A DNA stretch of 5,195 nt, taken from positions 56,531 through 61,725 of the forward strand of contig DHNI01000017.1 in assembly GCA_002409455.1 (NCBI GenBank), read 5' to 3'. Shown one piece after another: positions 1 to 5,166 of the stretch. The notes beneath the pieces were generated by a model that saw only the letters and a list, made by a program, of their open reading frames with translations, did no database searches and was not told the origin of the DNA. The translations under genes and the position numbers were made by a program. Positions within the stretch are counted from its first letter, which is position 1. Every line of letters begins with the position of its first letter. This stretch comes from Firmicutes bacterium UBA5420. Its GTDB lineage: Bacteria; Bacillota; Limnochordia; Darwinibacteriales; Darwinibacteriaceae.

Positions 1-8
1 ACCCCCCG

Positions 9-25
9 GGAAGCACTGTGCTTCC
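9..25. repeat. Perfect inverted repeat near left edge
   Basis: Arms GGAAGCAC (9-16) and GTGCTTCC (18-25) are perfect reverse complements around a single T. There is no T-run on either side, so it does not look like an intrinsic terminator. The near-zero spacer fits a dimeric repressor operator better than an RNA hairpin, although a 6-bp stem with a 5-nt loop could form. It lies about 40 bp upstream of the putative -10 of the sigma-factor operon. A regulatory role is inference only. Confidence 0.4.
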
Positions 26-65
26 GTTCTGTGAAAATGCACACGAGTCAGATCTTCGACAAGTT

Positions 66-71
66 TATAAT
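66..71 (+). promoter_or_regulatory. Putative -10 box for the sigma-factor operon
   Basis: TATAAT at 66-71 is an exact housekeeping (SigA-type) -10 hexamer about 100 bp upstream of the sigma-factor start. No good TTGACA-like -35 lies 16-19 bp upstream, and there is no TG extension in front of the hexamer. It may therefore be weak, activator-dependent, or a chance match in AT-rich DNA. If used, transcription would start near 78 and leave a leader of roughly 95 nt. I found no convincing ECF-type promoter (GGAAC-like -35 with CGT-like -10) in the leader, so autoregulation is not shown by sequence. Confidence 0.35.
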
Positions 72-155
72 AAACCCTGCTAGTTAAGTTAATTTTTGCT
101 TAACAAAGAAGCGTAAACTTTTGGCTCCTCCGAAGGATATATAAAGTGAATGGTT

Positions 156-165
156 AGAAAGGGGG
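156..165 (+). promoter_or_regulatory. Ribosome binding site deciding the TTG start
   Basis: AGAAAGGGGG ends 6 nt before the TTG at 172. The reading frame has a TAA stop at 142-144 and no ATG or GTG between that stop and 172, so the TTG is the only start that keeps the whole N-terminal part of sigma region 2. Confidence 0.7.
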
Positions 166-171
166 CACGCT

Positions 172-735
172 TTGGAAATCACTGAACAAGAACTTATAAA
201 TCAGGCCAAACAAGGCCACCAAGACGCCCTTGAGCAAATCTTCAGGTACCACGTGGATGCTGCTATTCGCCTAGCCTACCTGATTACACGCAATTGGGCG
301 ACTGCCGAAGATGCGGTTCAAGAGGCCTTCTTGCAGGCCTTTCGCTCACTCGATTCGTTTCAGGAAGAGAGACCTTTTAAACCGTGGTTCACGAAAATTG
401 TGGTAAATAAAGCAAAGCGGACTAAGGATCGCCTCGATCGGGGTCATCTTCCCTACGAAATGGAAGAACCCAATGTTCACAGGAGCTATGAACCCGAGGA
501 ATCTGCCTTGGAGAAGGAGGGGGTGGACGCATTGTTTCAGGCCATTAATGAGCTCGATGATAATCATCGTCTTCCCCTCTTGCTGAAATATGTCTCCGGG
601 CTTACGGAGGCCCAAATTGCAGAGACTTTAGATATTCCAGCGTCCCGCGTGAAATCTCGCCTTTACGTTGCAAGACAACGCTTAAAAAAACGCATTGTGA
701 CATCAAGAGGAGGTGGCCAAAATGACGACGCTTGA
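172..735 (+). CDS. RNA polymerase sigma factor, sigma-70 family ECF type
   Basis: A 187-residue ECF-type (group 4) sigma factor, which redirects core RNA polymerase to a dedicated promoter set, usually for envelope or stress responses. Region 2 spans about residues 18-85: the DAVQEAFLQAF stretch (47-57) is the typical core-binding and -10 recognition helix, and PFKPWFTKIVVNKAK (68-82) matches the RPFRPWLxxIAxNxxR consensus. A charged linker (about 86-115) leads to region 4 (about 118-175). Its helix-turn-helix, with LTEAQIAETLDIPASRVKSR around 144-163, binds the -35 element. There is no region 1 or 3, and the length is normal for the class. Translation starts at TTG, a weak start that may keep sigma levels low. 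The gene overlaps the next by 14 nt, implying translational coupling to its putative anti-sigma partner. The specific ECF subgroup and the regulon cannot be read from the sequence. Confidence 0.93.
   Translation: MEITEQELINQAKQGHQDALEQIFRYHVDAAIRLAYLITRNWATAEDAVQEAFLQAFRSLDSFQEERPFKPWFTKIVVNKAKRTKDRLDRGHLPYEMEEPNVHRSYEPEESALEKEGVDALFQAINELDDNHRLPLLLKYVSGLTEAQIAETLDIPASRVKSRLYVARQRLKKRIVTSRGGGQNDDA
705..716 (+). promoter_or_regulatory. Ribosome binding site of the anti-sigma gene
   Basis: AAGAGGAGGTGG lies inside the 3' end of the sigma gene. The GGAGG core (709-713) is 8 nt before the ATG at 722. This favours ATG 722 over the in-frame GTG at 713, which lies within the Shine-Dalgarno itself. 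Confidence 0.8.
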
Positions 736-1333
736 CGAGAAAATTGAACAAACCCTGCAGAAAAACAGCGAATGGTCTGGTTCGGCCGATGCACTATGGG
801 GAACGATCTCCAACCAATTACAACAGCCTAGAACCACAAAACATCCTTGGAAGCATAGACCCCTTTGGTTCGGCGCGGCCGCGGCCGCCACAGTGTTCTT
901 GGCATTTATGCTCCACAGCATGTTTACGCCTAGCACCCTTCCTCCGGCTCTACCGGAACCTCAGGAGATGGCGCGTATGCAGACTTTTAGCGTGGCGATG
1001 CTACCAGAACCAGAAGTCTACCGCCAGGGAGAACAAGTTGAGCTTGCTTTCGACACCTATCTGGCCAGTGAGTGGGAGCAAGATCAGATGCTCCGTCTGG
1101 TCATCTGGACAGAAGTGGAAGGGGAGCAGATTCCAACTGGCGAATTGCCTATTCGTAAAGAAGACATCCTTGGTCAGCACTCTTTGTCTATTGAAAGCCC
1201 CGATGAACCGGGATTGTATCGTCTTGTGCTAGAAGGTCTATTCGTACACGAAGGCCAGCGTATGGCTGTCTTTGCAGAAAAGACTATACTTGTTGAAGGA
1301 GAGATATCGAATGAAAACGTTGAGAACCATTAG
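722..1333 (+). CDS. Putative membrane-anchored anti-sigma factor
   Basis: A 203-residue bitopic membrane protein. A hydrophilic N-terminal part (1-47) with a predicted amphipathic segment (LDEKIEQTLQ, then ADALWGTISNQL at 22-33) would be cytoplasmic. A single membrane helix runs from about 48 to 68 (WFGAAAAATVFLAFMLHSMF), followed by a Pro-rich stalk (about 69-83). The outer domain (about 95-193) has alternating hydrophobic strands, such as QVELAF, LRLVIWT and LYRLVLEG, that suggest an Ig-like beta-sandwich. The anti-sigma call rests on position directly after and overlapping an ECF sigma gene, on topology, and on the acidic N-terminus with its 'LW..I' motif seen in many Bacillota sigma regulators. 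There is no HxxxCxxC zinc anti-sigma motif; no cysteine occurs at all. By inference it holds the sigma factor at the membrane and responds to an envelope signal through the outer domain. It could instead be an unrelated envelope protein. Confidence 0.7.
   Translation: MTTLDEKIEQTLQKNSEWSGSADALWGTISNQLQQPRTTKHPWKHRPLWFGAAAAATVFLAFMLHSMFTPSTLPPALPEPQEMARMQTFSVAMLPEPEVYRQGEQVELAFDTYLASEWEQDQMLRLVIWTEVEGEQIPTGELPIRKEDILGQHSLSIESPDEPGLYRLVLEGLFVHEGQRMAVFAEKTILVEGEISNENVENH
1295..1303 (+). promoter_or_regulatory. Ribosome binding site deciding the SIMPL gene start
   Basis: GAAGGAGAG, with core AAGGAG at 1296-1301, sits 9 nt before the ATG at 1311. That ATG opens a clean signal peptide. The in-frame TTG at 1272 has no such site and would add 13 charged residues in front of the signal peptide. 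Confidence 0.8.
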
Positions 1334-2033
1334 TCTTAGCCTTGTTTTAATTTGTATCATAGCTCTAGGAACCGTAAGCGCAGCTACCATTCCTGAAGAT
1401 AGTGCACGCCTACAGGTTACGGGAAATGCAGTAATCACAGCAGACCCCGACACGGCCCTTATCACCTTAGGTGTAGAAACCTCTAGCACCTCGGCGGATA
1501 AAGCGGCAGCGGAGAATGCGGAGCGGATGGCCAGCGTCCTAGAAGCTCTTGAGGCTTTAGGGCTCGAAGGCTCTACCATTAGTACGAGCGGTTACAATAT
1601 CTACAGTTACAGCGATACCTTCGCACGCACTACTTCTGATGAGGCCATTACAACGACCTATAACGTACACAATGGCATCACAATTACCACCAAAGATCTC
1701 GACCAGGTGGGCAGGATTGTAGATACGGCCGTTAAGGCTGGGGCCAATCAGGTGCAAAACGTCCGTTTTGACCTAGCGGATAAGCAGGAAATGCAACTCC
1801 AGGCCCTTGCAATCGCTATTGAGCAAGCTCTAGCCAAGGCCGATGTAATGGCAAAAAGCGCAGGGGAAACCATAGGTGGCGTGGTGAGCGTGTCTGAGGA
1901 ATACGGAACCTACGTAGCGAAAAATGAATCACTGCAGATGATGGCTGGTGGCTTCGATAGGGGGGCTACAACCAGTATCAACCCAGGCGAAATTGAAGTA
2001 ACAGCACAAGTGACAATGGTATTTTGGTTCTAA
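1311..2033 (+). CDS. Secreted SIMPL (DUF541) domain protein
   Basis: A 240-residue exported protein. The N-terminus has a classic Sec signal peptide: Lys2 and Arg5, a hydrophobic core at about 7-20, and a probable cleavage after V-S-A (22-24). The rest is one SIMPL domain. LQVTGNAVITADPDTALITLGVET (34-57) is the typical first strand pair. It is followed by a helix (about 62-84), a STSGYNIYSYSD segment (91-102), the hallmark TTYNVHNGITITTKDLDQVGRIVDTAVKAGAN block (115-146), ALAKADVMAKSAGETIGGVVSVSE (173-196) and the closing INPGEIEVTAQVTMVF strand (223-238). Length is normal for the family. SIMPL proteins (Bacillus YjfA/YlxX-like, Brucella BP26, human IRAK1BP1) have a channel-forming or oligomeric fold in BP26, but no agreed biochemical activity. 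No lipobox is present, so it should be free or cell-wall associated. The 23-nt overlap with the anti-sigma gene implies coupled expression and suggests a role in the same envelope response, which is inference. Confidence 0.92.
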   Translation: MKTLRTISLSLVLICIIALGTVSAATIPEDSARLQVTGNAVITADPDTALITLGVETSSTSADKAAAENAERMASVLEALEALGLEGSTISTSGYNIYSYSDTFARTTSDEAITTTYNVHNGITITTKDLDQVGRIVDTAVKAGANQVQNVRFDLADKQEMQLQALAIAIEQALAKADVMAKSAGETIGGVVSVSEEYGTYVAKNESLQMMAGGFDRGATTSINPGEIEVTAQVTMVFWF

Positions 2034-2046
2034 TCGTCATAGAAGA

Positions 2047-2093
2047 GCCAGGTTCGGAGGCGCAACGAAGCCTTTGGACCTGGCGATTTTTTT
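2047..2093 (+). terminator. Rho-independent terminator of the sigma/SIMPL operon
   Basis: A continuous 15-bp stem (2047-2061 with 2070-2084, including a few G-U pairs; outer part GCCAGGT with ACCTGGC) closes an 8-nt loop and is followed by GATTTTTTT (2085-2093). It begins 13 nt after the SIMPL stop codon. The long stem and seven-T tract make it a strong terminator that separates this operon from the ABC transporter genes. Confidence 0.92.
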
Positions 2094-2121
2094 ACAAACA
2101 TATCCAGTTCTGTGCTATAAT
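2091..2121 (+). promoter_or_regulatory. Extended -10 promoter of the ABC transporter operon
   Basis: The -10 TATAAT at 2116-2121 is preceded by TGC, giving a full extended -10 (TGnTATAAT). TTTACA at 2091-2096 matches five of six positions of TTGACA, with a long 19-bp spacer that the extended -10 can tolerate. The -35 shares its first bases with the U-tract of the preceding terminator. Transcription should begin near 2128, giving a leader of about 30 nt before the ATPase gene. This is a housekeeping-type (SigA) promoter; no ECF-type signature was seen. Confidence 0.75.
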
Positions 2122-2159
2122 TAGAAGTTGTAACGCTCAGCAGAAAAGGAGGATAGCAA

Positions 2160-3113
2160 ATGGACGGTTTGCAAGTACAAGGAGTACATAAAGTGTATGG
2201 TTCGACTGCCGTGGTGGACAACGTTTCCTTCCAAGCTCCCCAAGGGCGAATCCTAGGAGTATTAGGTCCCAATGGAGCTGGTAAGACGACTATCATCCGC
2301 ATGATTATGGGCATAACGGCCCCCGATCAGGGGGACATCTATTTTACCGATCACGGTAGAAAAACGAAAGGAGTGCCCTTCTCCACCATCGGCTATTTGC
2401 CAGAAGAACGGGGATTATATAAGGAAGCCAAGGTAATGAGTATTCTCCTTTTTTTGTCCGGTCTGAAGGATGTACCCAAGACGCAGGCTAGGGAACGCGC
2501 CATGCATTGGCTTAGGAAGTTCGAGTTGGAAGATTATGCCTACAAAAAGGTTGAACAGCTCTCCAAGGGTATGGCTCAAAAAGTACAGTTTATTGCGTCA
2601 ATCCTGCACGAGCCCAAGTTTATCGTTCTCGATGAGCCTTTCTCAGGCCTAGATCCAGTAAGTCAGGATCTCTTCAAGGAGGAAATTCGGGCCCTCGCCA
2701 ACTCTGGTGCCACTGTTCTTCTCTCGAGCCACCAGATGAATATTGTAGAAGCGCTCTGTGACGAAATTTTTCTCATCCACAGAGGCAAAGAAGTTGTTCA
2801 AGGAAACCTTGAATCTATTAAGGAGCGATACGGGAATTTCAGGGTTGATCTACTCTCGTCTACAGCTCGAGAAGCAGTCCTAGCCACTGACATGGTACAA
2901 AACGTGGAACAGCTAGCCCCACAGCGCTATCGCTATACCTTAAAGGACGATATCAGGCCTCTTGAATTTGTCCAAGCTCTTCCTACAGGCCTAGATATAC
3001 GGGAACTGACCATAACCCGTCCCTCATTGCATGATATTTTCGTAAATGTAGCCCAAGGAGGTGCCAATCATGAAGGGTCTTTGGAAGATCGCCAACTGGG
3101 AAATTACGCGTAA
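2160..3113 (+). CDS. ABC-2 exporter ATP-binding protein (NatA/YhaQ type)
   Basis: A 317-residue nucleotide-binding subunit that powers an ABC-2 exporter together with the downstream permease. Visible motifs are Walker A GPNGAGKTT (36-44), signature LSKGM (134-138), Walker B FIVLDEP (154-160) with catalytic Glu159, D-loop SGLD (162-165) and H-loop His191. The Q-loop region reads GYLPEERGLY (78-87), with Glu82 in the place of the usual Gln; as I recall, this YLPEERGLY form is typical of the YhaQ/DUF4162 subfamily. The C-terminal about 90 residues form the accessory DUF4162-like domain ending in PSLHDIFVNV (288-297). The start at ATG 2160 follows AAGGAGG (2146-2152) by 7 nt. The last 15 codons overlap the permease gene. 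Substrate is unknown: relatives export sodium, peptides or drugs, so the Na+ label used for NatA should not be transferred without evidence. Confidence 0.93.
   Translation: MDGLQVQGVHKVYGSTAVVDNVSFQAPQGRILGVLGPNGAGKTTIIRMIMGITAPDQGDIYFTDHGRKTKGVPFSTIGYLPEERGLYKEAKVMSILLFLSGLKDVPKTQARERAMHWLRKFELEDYAYKKVEQLSKGMAQKVQFIASILHEPKFIVLDEPFSGLDPVSQDLFKEEIRALANSGATVLLSSHQMNIVEALCDEIFLIHRGKEVVQGNLESIKERYGNFRVDLLSSTAREAVLATDMVQNVEQLAPQRYRYTLKDDIRPLEFVQALPTGLDIRELTITRPSLHDIFVNVAQGGANHEGSLEDRQLGNYA
3055..3063 (+). promoter_or_regulatory. Ribosome binding site deciding the permease start
   Basis: AAGGAGGTG, a near-perfect Shine-Dalgarno, lies inside the ATPase gene. Its GGAGG (3057-3061) is 8 nt before ATG 3070. 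The in-frame GTG at 3061 overlaps the Shine-Dalgarno and is unlikely to be the start. Confidence 0.85.
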
Positions 3114-4266
3114 CCTGACGAACAAGCAGTTCATTATTGGTCTGCTATTAACACCTGTATTGATCGGGGTTTTTTCTGGAATACCCATCTTGCTCGAACG
3201 CCTAAATCAACCCTCTTTGAGCACGTATTATGTGGTGGATCACCTGGGCGAGCTTGCCAGCCTCCAGGCGCTCTTGCCAGAGAACATTAGCCTTGAGGCG
3301 CACCAAGATAGCGCTTCTATAGCCGATATCGTAAGGGATACGAATTCTAGTGGCTACTTCACCTTGGATCAAGCTTTTATCTCCACAGGTCAGATCGATG
3401 TTGTCTATAACGACCGGAGTATGGAGACGCTCAGCACGATAAGGGGTTCACTTACGGCCCTTTTACAGCAAATCCGGCTAGCTAGTTCCGACATTAGCGT
3501 GAACCAACTCACTTTCGTTACTGCACCTGCTCGGGTTAGAGAAGTCGCCCTGGATGAGGAGCTCGAACCACAAACCATGCACATGATTGTAGCTTTGGTT
3601 TTCACTGTATTGGTCTTTTTCCTGATCCTCACCTCAGGTACAATGCTGATGCAAAGCGCCTTGCAGGAGAAACGGGATCGCATGGCGGAGGTAGTGTTGT
3701 CATCGGTTCGTTCGGTTCAGCTCATGCAGGGGAAGATTCTCGGGCATTTCCTTTTAGGCCTCATGCAATTGGTCTTTTGGATTGCCATAGGCTTACCCAT
3801 CGCCCGCTACTTCTGGGATTTTTCGGTCACAGAAGCCCTGGCAGCAGTGAACGTTCCAATCATCCTCTTCTTTGGTCTTGGAGGCTATCTCCTCTTCAGT
3901 GCACTTTTTGTGGGCCTTGGGGCAACCATGGAGGATCTGCAAAGTGCAGGCAATTCGCAAAGCCTTGTGATTATGCTGCCTGCCCTATCCTTTCTATTCA
4001 TGGGTCCTGTGATGACTAATCCTGACGGGGCCATCGCTATTTTTGCCAGCATCTTTCCGTTCACGAGCCCCGCTATTATGATGATGCGTAGTGGTTTGAC
4101 AGTGGTGCCCCTGTGGCAAACGCTGAGTTCAGCCGCACTCTTGCTTTTGACCGCTTGGGTGATCATGCTCCTGGCTTCAAAGATCTTCCGCATTGGCATG
4201 CTCATGTATGGTAAGAATGCTTCGTTCCAGGAAGTTACCAAGTGGCTCCGCTATAAAGAAAGCTGA
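3070..4266 (+). CDS. ABC-2 exporter permease (NatB/YhaP type)
   Basis: A 398-residue integral membrane subunit of the exporter powered by the preceding ATPase. Topology read from hydrophobicity is a short cytoplasmic N-terminus, a first membrane helix at about 22-42, a large soluble outer domain (about 45-165), then a cluster of about five to six helices. These start at about 170-194, 222-247, 263-286, 298-318 and 350-372, with a possible short one around 322-338. This layout, one helix, big loop and C-terminal helix bundle, is typical of the ABC2_membrane_3 family. QEKRDRMAEVVLSSVRSVQLMQGKILG (199-225) matches the coupling-helix block (EKxxRxxEvLLSSV..xQLmxGKiLG) of NatB/YhaP proteins. PFTSPAIMMMR (330-340) is another family hallmark. 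The gene overlaps the ATPase gene by 44 nt, so the subunits are probably translated in balance. The C-terminus is basic and cytoplasmic (KWLRYKES). The exported compound cannot be told from sequence. Confidence 0.92.
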   Translation: MKGLWKIANWEITRNLTNKQFIIGLLLTPVLIGVFSGIPILLERLNQPSLSTYYVVDHLGELASLQALLPENISLEAHQDSASIADIVRDTNSSGYFTLDQAFISTGQIDVVYNDRSMETLSTIRGSLTALLQQIRLASSDISVNQLTFVTAPARVREVALDEELEPQTMHMIVALVFTVLVFFLILTSGTMLMQSALQEKRDRMAEVVLSSVRSVQLMQGKILGHFLLGLMQLVFWIAIGLPIARYFWDFSVTEALAAVNVPIILFFGLGGYLLFSALFVGLGATMEDLQSAGNSQSLVIMLPALSFLFMGPVMTNPDGAIAIFASIFPFTSPAIMMMRSGLTVVPLWQTLSSAALLLLTAWVIMLLASKIFRIGMLMYGKNASFQEVTKWLRYKES

Positions 4267-4276
4267 CAAAGGAGAA

Positions 4277-4304
4277 GGAACCTGCTAAGCAGGTTCCCCT
4301 TTTT
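4277..4304 (+). terminator. Rho-independent terminator between convergent genes
   Basis: GGAACCTGC (4277-4285) and GCAGGTTCC (4289-4297) form a perfect 9-bp stem with a TAA loop, followed by CC and five T (4300-4304). It ends the ABC transporter operon 10 nt after its stop codon. The minus-strand mrp gene stops at 4305, directly next to the T-run, so the same hairpin probably also serves that gene. On the minus strand the following tract (TTCTCCTTTG) is less T-rich, so termination there is likely weaker. Confidence 0.9.
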
Positions 4305-5066
4305 CTATTTAAGATAATCAACCACTCGATCAAACCCATAGCCTTCTAGTTCTTCCACCCTGCCCTGATCCACGAAACTTGCAATAAGCGGGTCAATTGG
4401 TAGTTTAGCCAAAACTGGAAGCCCATGGCTTAGAGCGATCTGATCAATATGACTATCACCGAAAACTTGATGGCTTTTTCCGCAGTCTGGACAATTGAAA
4501 TAGGCCATGTTCTCAACCAAGCCCAGTACCGGAATGTTCATGTGCTCCGCCATCTTCATTGCTTTTTCTACAATCATGGAGACGAGTTCCTGCGGTGAAG
4601 TGACTACAACAATGCCATCTACGGGAATGGATTGAAACACCGTTAAGGGAACATCGCCTGTACCAGGCGGCATGTCGATAAACATATAGTCAATATCTTC
4701 CCAGATAATGTCAGTCCAGAATTGCTTAACTGCTCCTCCAACTAAAGGGCCGCGCCAAACCACTGGATCGGTGGTGTTTTCCAATAGAAGATTGATGGAC
4801 ATGATGGAAATACCGCCTTTGCTTAAAGCTGGACGAACCCCCTTTTCATCTACAGGTGCTCTGCCAGTAATTCCAAAGGTTTTCGGAATGGAAGGTCCAG
4901 TAATGTCCCCATCTAAGATACCAACACGATATCCCTTACGGTTCATGGCCACAGCTAAGAGCGAGGTAACCAAAGATTTACCCACTCCACCCTTGCCACT
5001 TACGATTCCGATCACCTTGCCCACTTTACTTAACTCATGGAGCTCAGCAGCGAATGCGTCTTGCAT
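4305..5066 (-). CDS. mrp: Mrp/NBP35 family iron-sulfur carrier ATPase (ApbC-like)
   Basis: A 253-residue deviant-Walker P-loop NTPase that binds an Fe-S cluster and delivers it to apo-proteins in the cytoplasm. Visible features are deviant Walker A GKGGVGKS (24-31) with the signature lysine Lys25, the switch segment LDGDITGPSIPK (51-62), Walker B-like IDMPPGTGD (130-138), and the CPDC motif (Cys192, Cys195). In homologues that motif's two cysteines bridge a [4Fe-4S] cluster across the dimer. The start at 5066 is chosen because GAGGGAG (minus strand, 5082-5076) lies 9 nt upstream; the in-frame ATGs at 5075 and 5084 abut or precede that site. This is the short form: the first strand starts within about 17 residues, with no MIP18/DUF59 domain in front, unlike E. 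coli or Salmonella ApbC. It is convergent with the ABC operon and appears to be transcribed alone. Confidence 0.93.
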   Translation of the reverse strand: MQDAFAAELHELSKVGKVIGIVSGKGGVGKSLVTSLLAVAMNRKGYRVGILDGDITGPSIPKTFGITGRAPVDEKGVRPALSKGGISIMSINLLLENTTDPVVWRGPLVGGAVKQFWTDIIWEDIDYMFIDMPPGTGDVPLTVFQSIPVDGIVVVTSPQELVSMIVEKAMKMAEHMNIPVLGLVENMAYFNCPDCGKSHQVFGDSHIDQIALSHGLPVLAKLPIDPLIASFVDQGRVEELEGYGFDRVVDYLK

Positions 5067-5075
5067 CAACAACAT

Positions 5076-5082
5076 CTCCCTC
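5076..5082 (-). promoter_or_regulatory. Ribosome binding site of mrp
   Basis: The minus strand reads GAGGGAG here, 9 nt before the ATG at 5066. The ATG at 5084 has no purine-rich site upstream, and the ATG at 5075 touches this one with zero spacing. The site therefore fixes the start at 5066. Confidence 0.65.
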
Positions 5083-5166
5083 ATCGAAATAATGCACTAA
5101 ACTGTTAAGCATTTCGCCTCTTAGCTTCTCCTTCCTGCCCATGAATTAGAATTCCCACGGCACCAT

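Noticed and set aside
9..25. Reading the palindrome as an intrinsic terminator of an upstream gene.
   Set aside because: No T-run follows on the plus strand (GTTCTGTG) or on the minus strand (CGGGGGGT), and the loop would be too small unless part of the stem opens.
1..87. Open frame from the left edge to a TAA at 85-87, possibly the tail of an upstream plus-strand gene (28 codons).
   Set aside because: An open frame this short is expected by chance. It has no recognisable motif, contains the palindrome and the TATAAT, and is not followed by a terminator. It cannot be decided without sequence further left.
138..145. TATATAAA just before the sigma gene as a second -10.
   Set aside because: No -35-like hexamer lies 16-19 bp upstream, and the transcript would start almost on the ribosome binding site.
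732..1232. Plus-strand 166-codon open frame in a second frame across the anti-sigma gene.
   Set aside because: The product is rich in Arg, Cys, Ser and Trp with no domain, while the other frame gives a sensible membrane protein with a good ribosome binding site.
1238..1579. Minus-strand 113-codon open frame opposite the anti-sigma and SIMPL genes.
   Set aside because: It is antisense to two well-supported genes with family-level motifs, and its own product is low complexity (Ser/Ala/Arg rich) and unlike any family. It is a shadow frame.
4708..5100. Plus-strand 130-codon open frame opposite mrp.
   Set aside because: It is antisense to a strongly conserved Mrp gene, and the peptide has no recognisable domain. 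It reflects the reverse complement of the conserved P-loop region.
5145..5150. Minus-strand TCTAAT as a -10 box for mrp.
   Set aside because: It matches five of six -10 positions, but only a poor -35 (TTTTTA in the terminator U-tract, about 16 bp away) is available and there is no extended -10. It is plausible by position but too weak to annotate.
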